From Mariniblastus sp. (GTDB lineage: Bacteria > Planctomycetota > Planctomycetia > Pirellulales > Pirellulaceae), in assembly GCA_022447555.1 (NCBI GenBank), contig JAKVBF010000001.1, forward strand, positions 149,560 through 213,559: DNA of 64,000 nucleotides, read 5' to 3'. A model generated the notes under the pieces. It was not told where the DNA came from, did no database searches, and saw nothing but the letters and a program-made list of their open reading frames with translations. A program made the translations under genes and the position numbers. This document shows, piece by piece, positions 1-8,885 of this stretch (its first letter is position 1; each line of letters opens with the position of its first letter).

Positions 1-2
1 AG

Positions 3-1508
3 AAAATTTCCGTTGCCACGGCAGAGACGGCTGTGATTCAGGCAGAGGCTGATTTGATCGCTGCGCAGGAGTCGTTGAAAGAGTACAACGAGGGGATTTA
101 CGTTGAGAACCTTAAAAAGATTGAAAATGATATCGCCGAAGCGCAATCGTTAATTGCAACCGCCAATCAAGACTTGACCTTAGCCAAGTCGAACCTAGAA
201 CACACTCGGAAATTGCAAGCCAAAGGTTACGCGACGGCGCAACAACTTGAATCATCAGGCTATACGGTGAACTCTGAGGAATTCAAGCTTCAGAAAGCTC
301 GAAACTTGTTGTCATTGGGAGAAAAGCAAAAAGAGGTGCTCGAAAAGATTACCCGTCGCAAAGAAACGGTCAAACTGGAAAGCGACATCAAAGCGGCCGT
401 CGTTAAACTGCGAAATCAAAAAGCAGTGATGGCCACCGAAGAAGGACAACTGAACGACATTAAGGACATGATTGAAAAATGTAATATCCGAGTCCCCGAA
501 GGGGTGCAAGGACAAGTCGTTTATGCCAAAGAGTCCTCGCGGGGCGGCAACGACTGGGTGCTTGAGGAGGGGACCACCGTTCGCGAACGACAGGTTCTCG
601 TTCGCCTGCCGAACCCTGACAAAATGGAAGTCAAAGCCTTGATTAACGAGCAGAGCATCACTCGAATCGAGCCAGGCATGCCAGCAACCGTCAAGGTCGA
701 CGCATTGAACAACGTCATTCTCAAAGGAGTCGTGACCTCGGTTAACCAGTACGCCGAACAAGGGGGTTGGATGAGTAGCTCTGTTCGAAAGTACGCAGTA
801 TTTGTGAGCCTAATTGACCCACCCACCGCACTCAAACCCGGTATGAATGCCGCCGTTACGATTCAAGTTCGGTATGAACCAGACGCCTTAACAGCGCCCA
901 TTCAGACTGTGTATGGAGTTCAGGACCAGCATTTCTGTCTCGTAAAAACGGGAGAAGATCAGTACGAAACCCGAGAGGTTGAAATTGATGGCGACAACTC
1001 GCAATTGGTCGTGATCAAAAACGGTCTGTCGGCAGGAGACCGCTTAGTGATGAATCCAGGCGCCTATAAAGAGAAAATGGAGCTCCCTGATTTTAAGCTG
1101 GACACGCGTATTGAGCTCTCAGAGGAAGAGGCCAAGCAGGCTGCTAAAGCTCAAGAGTCGAGGAAGCCTGAAGCAATCACAGGAAAAGCGAGTTCGGGGC
1201 GACCAGGGGGTAGCGGAGGCCCTGCCGGGAGTGGTGGTCGACCAGGAGGCGCCGGAGGCTCTGGGGGTGGATTCAATATGTCCGCCATGATCGACCGCAG
1301 TATGGAGCGTTACGACACCAATAGCGATGGAAGCATTGACGCGGATGAGCTGGCCAACATCGACGGTCGAGCCAAAGACATGATGAGCAACGCCGATTCC
1401 AATGGCGATGGAAGCGTCTCCCGAGCGGAACTGGAAAAATCGATGTCGGACATGATGAAACGTTTTCAACAAGGCGGTGGTGCCGGCGGGCGGGGAGGTG
1501 GTCAGTGA
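3..1508 (+). CDS. HlyD/MacA-type membrane fusion protein (5' partial) with C-terminal EF-hands
   Basis: Periplasmic adaptor of a tripartite ABC exporter. The frame is open to the left edge (a GTG at 33 is probably internal), so the N-terminus lies outside. The visible part begins in a long alpha-helical coiled-coil hairpin, followed by a barrel-sandwich and beta-barrel region (VRVPEGVQGQVVYAKE-like lipoyl half, then LVRLPNP and the PGM-x-A/V-x-V turns typical of HlyD proteins). After a Gly-rich linker (about 1195-1270) come two EF-hand loops, DTNSDGSIDADEL (1314-1352) and DSNGDGSVSRAEL (1395-1433), an unusual tail for this family that suggests Ca2+ binding. The gene overlaps the next by GTGA and is co-transcribed with an ATPase and a permease, as in MacA-MacB systems. 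The substrate cannot be read from the sequence. Confidence 0.9.
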   Translation, partial: KISVATAETAVIQAEADLIAAQESLKEYNEGIYVENLKKIENDIAEAQSLIATANQDLTLAKSNLEHTRKLQAKGYATAQQLESSGYTVNSEEFKLQKARNLLSLGEKQKEVLEKITRRKETVKLESDIKAAVVKLRNQKAVMATEEGQLNDIKDMIEKCNIRVPEGVQGQVVYAKESSRGGNDWVLEEGTTVRERQVLVRLPNPDKMEVKALINEQSITRIEPGMPATVKVDALNNVILKGVVTSVNQYAEQGGWMSSSVRKYAVFVSLIDPPTALKPGMNAAVTIQVRYEPDALTAPIQTVYGVQDQHFCLVKTGEDQYETREVEIDGDNSQLVVIKNGLSAGDRLVMNPGAYKEKMELPDFKLDTRIELSEEEAKQAAKAQESRKPEAITGKASSGRPGGSGGPAGSGGRPGGAGGSGGGFNMSAMIDRSMERYDTNSDGSIDADELANIDGRAKDMMSNADSNGDGSVSRAELEKSMSDMMKRFQQGGGAGGRGGGQ

Positions 1509-2302
1509 GCTCCATCCCCACAGTGAAATCAAATGATCAGACGGCAGAAACGAACGGCCAAAATGTTCTGGCGGCTCGCGTCAGAGAGCTGCAAAAACAC
1601 TATGTGCTCAAAAGTGAAACGGTCCGCGCCTTACGGGGTGTTTCATTTGACGTCCCCGAAGGCGATTACGTCGCTATCATGGGAGCGTCTGGATCCGGTA
1701 AAAGCACGCTGCTCAACCTGTTAGGCTGTTTGGACCGCCCCACCTCAGGATCGTTTGTGCTAGGTGGCGACGATGTCGCGACCATGACCGACGACGAGCT
1801 TTCTCAGATCAGAGCCTCTCGTATTGGCTTCGTCTTCCAATCCTACAATTTGATCGCCCAGTTGACGGTGGTGGAGAACATTGAGGTTCCGCTTTATTAC
1901 ATGGGGCAGTTGAACGCAGAATCCCGAAAGCGATGCAAACAACTGGCGGCCATGGTTGGACTTGGTGACCGGCTCGATCACCGGCCTACCCAGTTATCCG
2001 GTGGGCAGCAACAGCGAGTTGCCATCGCCCGCTCTTTGGTGAACGATCCTTATTTTATGCTTGCCGACGAAGCGACCGGTAATCTCGACTCGGTCACCAC
2101 GGATGAAATCTTAGCATTGTTTCAAATGTTAAACGATCAGGGACGTACCATCATCATGGTGACCCACGAAGACGAGGTCTCCGAGCATGCGAAACGAATG
2201 ATTCGCCTCAAGGATGGTGAAATCCAAATTGACAAAAGGATTGAAAATCGAAAAACATTTCCACCAGAAGTCATAAAAAAGATCTCGATGGGCACCGACT
2301 AA
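1505..2302 (+). CDS. ABC transporter ATP-binding protein (MacB/LolD type)
   Basis: ATPase subunit of the exporter encoded by this three-gene cluster. Residues 60-68 are the Walker A loop GASGSGKST; the signature LSGGQQQR lies near residue 160 and Walker B with LADEATGNLD near 185, followed by the H-loop in MVTHEDE. The arrangement is typical of the LolD/MacB family that pairs with FtsX-like permeases. It starts at a GTG overlapping the adaptor's stop (GTGA) with a GGAGG element at 1494-1498, so translational coupling is likely. The extra 20-residue polar N-terminus is not part of the conserved domain. Confidence 0.95.
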   Translation: MSSIPTVKSNDQTAETNGQNVLAARVRELQKHYVLKSETVRALRGVSFDVPEGDYVAIMGASGSGKSTLLNLLGCLDRPTSGSFVLGGDDVATMTDDELSQIRASRIGFVFQSYNLIAQLTVVENIEVPLYYMGQLNAESRKRCKQLAAMVGLGDRLDHRPTQLSGGQQQRVAIARSLVNDPYFMLADEATGNLDSVTTDEILALFQMLNDQGRTIIMVTHEDEVSEHAKRMIRLKDGEIQIDKRIENRKTFPPEVIKKISMGTD

Positions 2303-2361
2303 GGGTCTCGTTGTATTTCACATGATGCAAATTCATATCATTTTTTAAGCGTTCACTCACC

Positions 2362-3702
2362 ATGCTAATCCTGAGAACTTGGCAACTGGGAATCAAAAGC
2401 TTACTACTGCATCCAATGCGGTCTGCGCTGACGGTACTGGGTATTTTTATTGGTGTTGCGAGTGTGATCTGGCTACTGGCCATTGGTGAAGGCATCAGTA
2501 AAGAGGCACAAAGGCAGATCGAAGATCTCGGAGCCGAGAACATTATTGTTCGTAGTATTAAACCGCCTGACGAAAGTGGCGCAAACTTCCGCTCCATTCA
2601 AGCGTTTGGACTGACTCGCGCCGAACATAAACTTTTGTCGACGACCATCAAGACCGTTGAGAGCGTGTTGCCGATTCGAGAACTCCCAACCAAATTTGCC
2701 TATACAGGGAACCCTAATGCCAAACCCATTGATGGCCGGCTGGTCGGTTGCACTCCAGAATATGCCGAGGTCACACGACTTGAGGTCGCCCGCGGGCATT
2801 TTTTAACCGATCGTGAAATCATCTCCAAAGGTGGTGTTTGCGTCATCGCTGCCAACCTGGCATCCAAGCTATTCCCCTCCGAAGACCCGCTCAACAAGTT
2901 GATGTACTTACCTGAGAAAAAAGAGTTCTACAAGATTGTCGGAGTGCTCAAACACCGCAATGCAACCGCGGCTATCGGTGGTTCGTTGGCTTCACAAGAT
3001 TTCTCATTGGATGTCTACATCCCTATTACGACGATGCAAGCTAGGGTCGGTGATACAGAAGTTAAACGGACGGGTGGCTCTTTTTCGGTCAAGGAATTTG
3101 AATTGTCTCAGTGCACGATTCGCGTGGGCGATGTTGACGATGTCCCCCGAACGGCAAAATTAGTTGAAGCCACTTTGCGTAAAGACGATCCTGACCGACA
3201 AGATATTGCGGTTGTGGTCCCCTTTGAACTCCTCGAACAGGCTAAAGCGACCCGTTTAATGTTCATGATGTTCATGGGATTGATCGCGGCGATTTCACTA
3301 ATTGTTGGTGGCATCGGTATCATGAACATCATGCTGGCCACCGTTACAGAGAGGACTCGTGAGATCGGTATCCGTCGCGCGCTGGGTGGTAAGCGAAGTG
3401 ATATCACCCGGCAATTTCTCGTAGAGACCATTTCACTGAGCGTGGTCGGAGGTCTTACCGGCATTCTGGGTGGTTTGCTATGCCCCGTCACCGTTGAAGC
3501 AGCACGATGGTTGATTCGAGAAGGTGCGCCGGCAATGTACGCCAACCTTCCCGAAGTTGCCAAGGTCATGTCCCCCGAAATCGTTCCTATTTCAATCCCG
3601 GTTGCGTTTATTATTTCGGTCTTTGTTGGGGTGATCTTTGGTTTGTATCCCGCCATGCGGGCGGCTCAAATGGACCCCATCGAAGCGCTGCGACACGAAT
3701 AA
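2362..3702 (+). CDS. FtsX-like ABC transporter permease (MacB-type)
   Basis: Inner-membrane permease of the MacB/LolC class, 446 residues. There is one N-terminal transmembrane helix (about residues 20-45), a large periplasmic MacB_PCD domain (about 45-290), then three C-terminal helices. The short cytoplasmic motif ERTREIGIRRALGGKR, typical of FtsX domains, follows the second helix, and the protein ends with the usual YPAMRAAQMDPIEALRHE. It lies 59 bases after the ATPase gene and completes the tripartite exporter. Such systems export peptides, lipoproteins or small molecules; the substrate here is unknown. Confidence 0.94.
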   Translation: MLILRTWQLGIKSLLLHPMRSALTVLGIFIGVASVIWLLAIGEGISKEAQRQIEDLGAENIIVRSIKPPDESGANFRSIQAFGLTRAEHKLLSTTIKTVESVLPIRELPTKFAYTGNPNAKPIDGRLVGCTPEYAEVTRLEVARGHFLTDREIISKGGVCVIAANLASKLFPSEDPLNKLMYLPEKKEFYKIVGVLKHRNATAAIGGSLASQDFSLDVYIPITTMQARVGDTEVKRTGGSFSVKEFELSQCTIRVGDVDDVPRTAKLVEATLRKDDPDRQDIAVVVPFELLEQAKATRLMFMMFMGLIAAISLIVGGIGIMNIMLATVTERTREIGIRRALGGKRSDITRQFLVETISLSVVGGLTGILGGLLCPVTVEAARWLIREGAPAMYANLPEVAKVMSPEIVPISIPVAFIISVFVGVIFGLYPAMRAAQMDPIEALRHE

Positions 3703-3992
3703 CGATCGCCGGTTGAAACTCTGTACTTCGGACTGACACGTTCCGAATCACCATCGATCTGCTCAAGACTTACCTGTGGCGAATCACCTTATCCAAGTTG
3801 GTGAATGGGGCGTGCCCGCAAAAATCAAAAGAGGGGTCTCGCCAAACGCCAATCGTTCGGGGCTTGTTTCATCAAAGTAGAACAAAAGGGTGGCGGGGCG
3901 GCGGCGTCAAGAGGCGCGATTCAGCAAGGTCTATCCATTGTGACGCGTGGTCCCAATCGACCGACATCATTGCCCTCAATCAGGCCGGAACA
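3703..3992. other. Intergenic gap between convergent genes
   Basis: About 290 bases between the permease stop and the stop of the HEAT-repeat gene. Overlapping short frames exist on the plus strand but have low-complexity or Arg/Ser-biased translations and no recognisable motif or ribosome site. No clear terminator hairpin with a T tract was found. Confidence 0.5.
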
Positions 3993-6383
3993 CTATCTTC
4001 GACCCCAAGCTTCAATCACATCAAGAATGTTACCCAATATTTCCTGCGACTCCGCAGACTGCCCTTCACTAGCATTATAGCGGTCATATTGCTGCTGAAT
4101 TTCAGTCTTTGTCAACAAGGTCCCCCCTCGCGCAACCGCCTTTTCAAACGCCTCAGAGGCCTCCATGCGCTGCTGGACGGGAAGTCCATTTTCACTCGCT
4201 AAATTCACCAAGGCTCGTTGAGCGCCCGGAGTCCCAAAACTGGAGAGAATCCCGCTGACGACCGATGAGTAACCTCGATTGAAAAGAATTTGGACAATCT
4301 CTTGTTCACGTGAGAAGAGGTCGTAGAAACCGTACACCTTTGGATTCGCAGCAATCTTATTCAACCAATTAAGGGCGAAGTCCGCTTGTTGGATTTTTCG
4401 CTCGGGGCTGGTCGGCCAAGGTTTTTGAAGAGCTCTAAGATTGTTTACCTGACGAGAAATCACGCCCGGGTCATCTGTTAAGGCGAGGATTTCGAGCCGA
4501 GACTCTCCGTTAAACGTTCGTTCGGCCCGCAACTTTTGCGGCAAGTCGCGAATCATCACACCAATCGGGATCCGCTTGGTTCGCCAATCGCTACGCAATT
4601 GGAAAACCAGCTCATGAAAGTAGGGTCCGTTAAGCGTGTCCGTGATCAGAATCAGTTCCGCATCTGGGTCAGCAATCGCTCGATTGAACACCTCGCGGCT
4701 ATTAACTAAAGGGATTCCGGCAACACCACTCAAAGCCATGATTGAAGAAAATGTCTGCGCTGAAGCCAAACGACGATGACCGACTAAACCCGTTGCTCGG
4801 CCTTCGGAGGCGGCCAGATAAACCGCCAGCGAAGCAATGTAGCTGCTTCCCTGGTAGGCCTGCTGAGGATTGAATTGGGCGATCGCATCAAATGCCGCAA
4901 ATTGGAGATCTCGTTGACCTGTCATGATGGCCCGAACCAAGGCCGACGGTTCGTTCCCCTCAGAAGCCAGTAACGCCGTGTCACCCGTCGCTTTGAGAAC
5001 TTCGCAGGCAGCGATCGCAGCCGGGAACAGCTCAAGACTTAACGCCTGAAGCAATACGGAGTTGACTTCTGCGACGGTAATCCCAGGCAGTGATTTCATA
5101 AACCCCTGAACATCAATTGATTTGTCGGGACCCGCAATCCGTTTCAGAGACTCAAGCTGGGTCACCAAGAACAACGCTCTGTTTTCTGCGATCTCGGGAT
5201 TGATTTCCAAAAGATCACGAGCCAAGTCCGAAGCGATAATACGCGACGCGGTGGAGGGCTGTAGCTGAACCTGATAAAGCTCGTTTTTCTTAGTATCCCA
5301 TCGCCAAAGAGCAACTTTTTGAAATGGGTTATTCGCACGGTTAGGACGCCCTACAAGGTAGCTCTTAATTTGCTGCTGTAGGTAGGACTGGGCTTGCTCT
5401 TGATCTGGTATCGCTCCCAGATTTTGTTCGGCGGATTGCTTGGCAACGTTACGCAACGCTGGTGGGACATCGGGAGCTAACACCGGACGGTATAATACGT
5501 CCCGAGACAGTTTTGCCTTAATCCCACCCAGAGCTCTGACCGCCTCAAGCTGAATCGTGGGATTATTGCTTCGAACAGCCCCAACCAAAGGGTCTGTGGC
5601 ATCGCTGGCCATATTTCGCAGGGCTTCGCGAATGAAGGGAAATTCTGATTCTCGACTTTCGTCCGCAAAGACTTCTATCACACGAGCAATGGCCGGTGGT
5701 CCCAGACGTCTTATTTTGTGAAATGCATCCGATCGGTAGGAGACGTTACTGTCACTCAGACTCTTAATCAGTCGATTGACTCGGGCAGGGGACAACGCCT
5801 CTTTTCGAACGGTTGCAAAAACACGTTTCGCATACTCTCGCCCGGCGGGCAGCAGTTCGTCTTGATAGTACACCTGTAAGAATAGGTTGGGACCTATCGC
5901 TTCATGCATGTTAAAGAGTGTCTGCGGATCCGCGCCCGTCTCGATCAGCACGCCTAAATAATACTTGGCGTCCGCGTATTGCTCGATATCCAACATCGTC
6001 TGCAGAGCCTTGGCCAATTCCAAAGGAGTCACCGGAGCCGCTTTTCGGACCGACTCCATAATCAAGCGGGTGGCGGGATCTAGATTCGGATCTATCTTTG
6101 GCAGTATGTTTAGCTGGGGAGTCGACGCAGCCGGTTTCGAAGAACCAAATGGGTTGTCGTCCTTCTTGGCTGCCGCCGCAGGATTGGGACTACCAAACGG
6201 GTCACTATTCTGCCCGCCAGTGGCAAAGGGATCGTCATCTTGAGCAAGCAGGAACGAACCAGCGAGACTGAGTCCAACCGTCCATAACAACACAACGGCA
6301 AGCGCTTTGAATGGCATGCAAAAATACCGCGCGAACTTGCCCGGAGCGACGACGATTTTGGGTGGAAACAGTTTGGTGGTCAT
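3993..6383 (-). CDS. Secreted HEAT-repeat protein of unknown function
   Basis: 796-residue protein with an N-terminal hydrophobic export segment (about residues 25-47, ending FLLAQ). An internal Met at 6317 could be the true start, since the first 22 residues are basic and precede the hydrophobic core. Next comes a low-complexity stretch of repeated D/N-P-F-G units, then HEAT-like helical repeats (about residues 200-300, with PPAIARVIEVF and LVGAVRSNNPTIQLEAVRALGGI). Residues about 560-680 (ADPDAELILITDTLNG, RIPIGVMIRDLP) have an alpha/beta pattern that recalls a degenerate receiver-like fold; that is inference only. No catalytic motif was recognised. It stands alone, convergent with the exporter operon. 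Confidence 0.85.
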   Translation of the reverse strand: MTTKLFPPKIVVAPGKFARYFCMPFKALAVVLLWTVGLSLAGSFLLAQDDDPFATGGQNSDPFGSPNPAAAAKKDDNPFGSSKPAASTPQLNILPKIDPNLDPATRLIMESVRKAAPVTPLELAKALQTMLDIEQYADAKYYLGVLIETGADPQTLFNMHEAIGPNLFLQVYYQDELLPAGREYAKRVFATVRKEALSPARVNRLIKSLSDSNVSYRSDAFHKIRRLGPPAIARVIEVFADESRESEFPFIREALRNMASDATDPLVGAVRSNNPTIQLEAVRALGGIKAKLSRDVLYRPVLAPDVPPALRNVAKQSAEQNLGAIPDQEQAQSYLQQQIKSYLVGRPNRANNPFQKVALWRWDTKKNELYQVQLQPSTASRIIASDLARDLLEINPEIAENRALFLVTQLESLKRIAGPDKSIDVQGFMKSLPGITVAEVNSVLLQALSLELFPAAIAACEVLKATGDTALLASEGNEPSALVRAIMTGQRDLQFAAFDAIAQFNPQQAYQGSSYIASLAVYLAASEGRATGLVGHRRLASAQTFSSIMALSGVAGIPLVNSREVFNRAIADPDAELILITDTLNGPYFHELVFQLRSDWRTKRIPIGVMIRDLPQKLRAERTFNGESRLEILALTDDPGVISRQVNNLRALQKPWPTSPERKIQQADFALNWLNKIAANPKVYGFYDLFSREQEIVQILFNRGYSSVVSGILSSFGTPGAQRALVNLASENGLPVQQRMEASEAFEKAVARGGTLLTKTEIQQQYDRYNASEGQSAESQEILGNILDVIEAWGRR

Positions 6384-6479
6384 GACATGGGTGTGATCGT
6401 CAAGTGGCGGTTGATTTCAACAGGCCTGAATTGATTGAACCGTTTGTACCGGGAATAACGGTTATGCCGCGTCCCACAG

Positions 6480-7865
6480 TTAACTAATCTCTAGTCGCTC
6501 CCTCCAAGTACCAATCTGGCTGGCCACCCGTTTCGGGGACGTTGAACCCAAGCTGCGAAAGGCGGACAACGCGTTCTCAATTCCTAGTACATCATAAATG
6601 GATGCATCCAGAGATGGATCAAAAGCTTGAAAATCTTCCAAAGAAAGATCGCTAAGGCGACAATTTTGACGCGTTGCCTGCCTGACCAGCTCACCGATGG
6701 CATGGTGTGCTTTTCTCTGCGGAATCCCTCGTTTTATGAGAAATTCCATTAAAGTGGTGGCGTCTAAGAACCCTCGGTCCAGTCCCGCCGCAATATTGTC
6801 GCGATTTAACCGACTTCCAGCCACCAACGGGATGGCGATTTCCAGACAGTTCTCGACCGTATCAGCCGCATCGAACAACGGCAATTTATCCTCTTGTAAG
6901 TCGCGGTTGTAAGCCATTGGCAAGCCCTTGACCAATACCAGCAGCGTTTGCAAGTCGCCAATCACTCGAGCCGCCTTGCCACGGGTCAATTCCAACACAT
7001 CGGGATTGATCTTTTGAGGCATGATCGAAGAACCCGTACAGAACTCATGAGGGATCTGGATCATACTGAATTCCGTGGTTGACCAGATAATCCAGTCTTC
7101 GGCCCAAGAGCTTAAATGAACCGAAATCAATGATAGGCAAAACACAAATTCCAGCATGTAATCCCGATCGCTGCTGGAGTCCAAGCTGTTTTCAACCAGA
7201 CCTTCGAATCCGAGTTGTTTTGCGGTGTGTGCACGGTCAATATCCAGACTGGTTCCCGCCAGTGCTGCCGTTCCCAAACTGCTTTGGTTGACCCGAAGAC
7301 GACAATCCCGCAAGCGGAGCCGATCACGTTCCAGTTTCTCACAATACGCCAGAAAATAATGAGCGGCCAAAACCGGCTGAGCACGCTGGAGATGGGTATA
7401 GGCGGGAATCACAACTTCGCCTTCGCTGATGGCCAATTGCACAAACGATTTTTGAAGGCCGGCCAACAAACCATCCACCCGGTCAATGCAGCCGCGGATC
7501 CACAATCGCATATCGGTCGAAACCTGATCGTTCCGACTACGACCTGTGTGTAGTTTCCGACCGACATCCCCCAATCGATCAATCAAAGCCTGCTCAATAT
7601 TCATATGGATATCTTCTAGCTCTGGGCGAAAGGAAAATTCTCCGCTTTCTAGCTCGGCTAGTATGTTCACCAATCCCTCGATAATCTGGTCCCGCTCGCC
7701 GGGGGATATCAGTTGTTGATCCGAGAGCATGTTTGCATGGGCAATGGAGCCAGCAATATCCTCACGAAACAACCGTGCATCGAAACTGATGCTCTCTGTA
7801 AATGCCTCCACTCGCTGGTCCACTTCAGACTCAAACGCTCCCGATCGACTTGGGCTTTCCGTCAA
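6480..7865 (-). CDS. argH: Argininosuccinate lyase
   Basis: Cleaves argininosuccinate to arginine and fumarate, the last step of arginine biosynthesis, in the cytoplasm. The 461-residue length is normal. Family landmarks are present: TGRSRNDQV near residue 107, HLQRAQPV near 155, and the mobile signature loop GSSIMPQKINPD near 275 that carries the catalytic Ser. The signature has Ile where the common form has a second Lys (QKKNPD). The start is a TTG at 7865, supported by GGAG six bases upstream and an in-frame stop just before it. No other arg gene is adjacent. Confidence 0.96.
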   Translation of the reverse strand: MTESPSRSGAFESEVDQRVEAFTESISFDARLFREDIAGSIAHANMLSDQQLISPGERDQIIEGLVNILAELESGEFSFRPELEDIHMNIEQALIDRLGDVGRKLHTGRSRNDQVSTDMRLWIRGCIDRVDGLLAGLQKSFVQLAISEGEVVIPAYTHLQRAQPVLAAHYFLAYCEKLERDRLRLRDCRLRVNQSSLGTAALAGTSLDIDRAHTAKQLGFEGLVENSLDSSSDRDYMLEFVFCLSLISVHLSSWAEDWIIWSTTEFSMIQIPHEFCTGSSIMPQKINPDVLELTRGKAARVIGDLQTLLVLVKGLPMAYNRDLQEDKLPLFDAADTVENCLEIAIPLVAGSRLNRDNIAAGLDRGFLDATTLMEFLIKRGIPQRKAHHAIGELVRQATRQNCRLSDLSLEDFQAFDPSLDASIYDVLGIENALSAFRSLGSTSPKRVASQIGTWRERLEIS

Positions 7866-8123
7866 CTTTCACTCCGCTCAAAAAGGTGGAAACAATGGGA
7901 TTTCACAAATTAACGCTAGGGTTTCCTATAAAAAACGATACTAACGTACGCTTCTCAATTCTGCGCGGTCGGCTGGTAATTTTTAAGACTTTGCGCAGCG
8001 ATTTCCGTTAAACTGATATAAATACAGTTTTCCGACTGCGTGTTCACGCGGGTCGCACTACCGTTCTGGGCAAAATGTGCCCGGAAGAGCGATTGATTTG
8101 TTGACGAATTTAAGGGCCTTACG

Positions 8124-8720
8124 ATGATTTTTGGTTTTCTTCTGCTTACCTGCGTCTGTCTTCAAGATGCTCCCACGGTCGGACAAAATGATTGGGTTTC
8201 GGTCAAACCAGAAAATGCGGGAGCAGAGGTCCGGATGCCGGTCAAACCGGTCCATCGAGAACGGTCTTTCGAGGCTGTTCGAGACCAAACGGTAACGGTC
8301 AACATGTACTCTGGCACGACACCGGACAAGAAAAAATCGTTTGTTTTTGCTTACCATGACGTTTTTGAAAAAATCCGGGACAAAAAACACGAAAAACTCA
8401 TACTCGATGGGGCTGTTGAGGGGGCCAAAGGCCCTTACATAGGAGATTTGGTTTCCGATCAGGAGATCATGAAGGATCTAAACCGCGGTCGTGATTTTAC
8501 CATTATTGTGAATCAGAACGGCAATCTGGTGAAAATCAAGCAAAGGGTCTTACTGGTGGGTCAGCGACTTTACCAGTTAAACGTTGTTTGCGCGAAAGAA
8601 GACTTTGACGAAAGTGAAGCCAATAAATTTCTCGACTCCTTCGAGCTTGATAAAAAACCGGGCAAATCAAAGGCAAAGGTTAAATCTACACCTGCGCCGA
8701 AAGCGGATCGTGATAATTGA
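8124..8720 (+). CDS. Secreted hypothetical protein
   Basis: 198 residues with a short hydrophobic N-terminus (MIFGFLLLTCVCL). The mature part shows the pattern of a broad family of small exported bacterial proteins: an early VRMPVKPVHRER segment resembling the FPGKP-type motif, a middle beta-rich region, and a late EANKFLDSFEL helix before a Lys-rich tail. No function is assigned to these. The gene sits alone upstream of carB on the same strand, 165 bases away. Confidence 0.7.
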   Translation: MIFGFLLLTCVCLQDAPTVGQNDWVSVKPENAGAEVRMPVKPVHRERSFEAVRDQTVTVNMYSGTTPDKKKSFVFAYHDVFEKIRDKKHEKLILDGAVEGAKGPYIGDLVSDQEIMKDLNRGRDFTIIVNQNGNLVKIKQRVLLVGQRLYQLNVVCAKEDFDESEANKFLDSFELDKKPGKSKAKVKSTPAPKADRDN

Positions 8721-8885
8721 CCTTGGGAGAGACTGAGCCGAACCGACGGTCTTTCATTACAGGAATGGTCAATCTAGCCAATTAAATGAGTTGGCCCCTT
8801 GAAGCAGGCCGGTTTAAATTGGTACGCTTGGGAAATTTTGTTTGCGTAAATTAGACCACTTCATACCAATCCGCGGTGAAACTTC

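Noticed and set aside
3108-3656. 182-codon minus-strand frame
   Set aside because: Lies opposite the FtsX-like permease and has no independent support.
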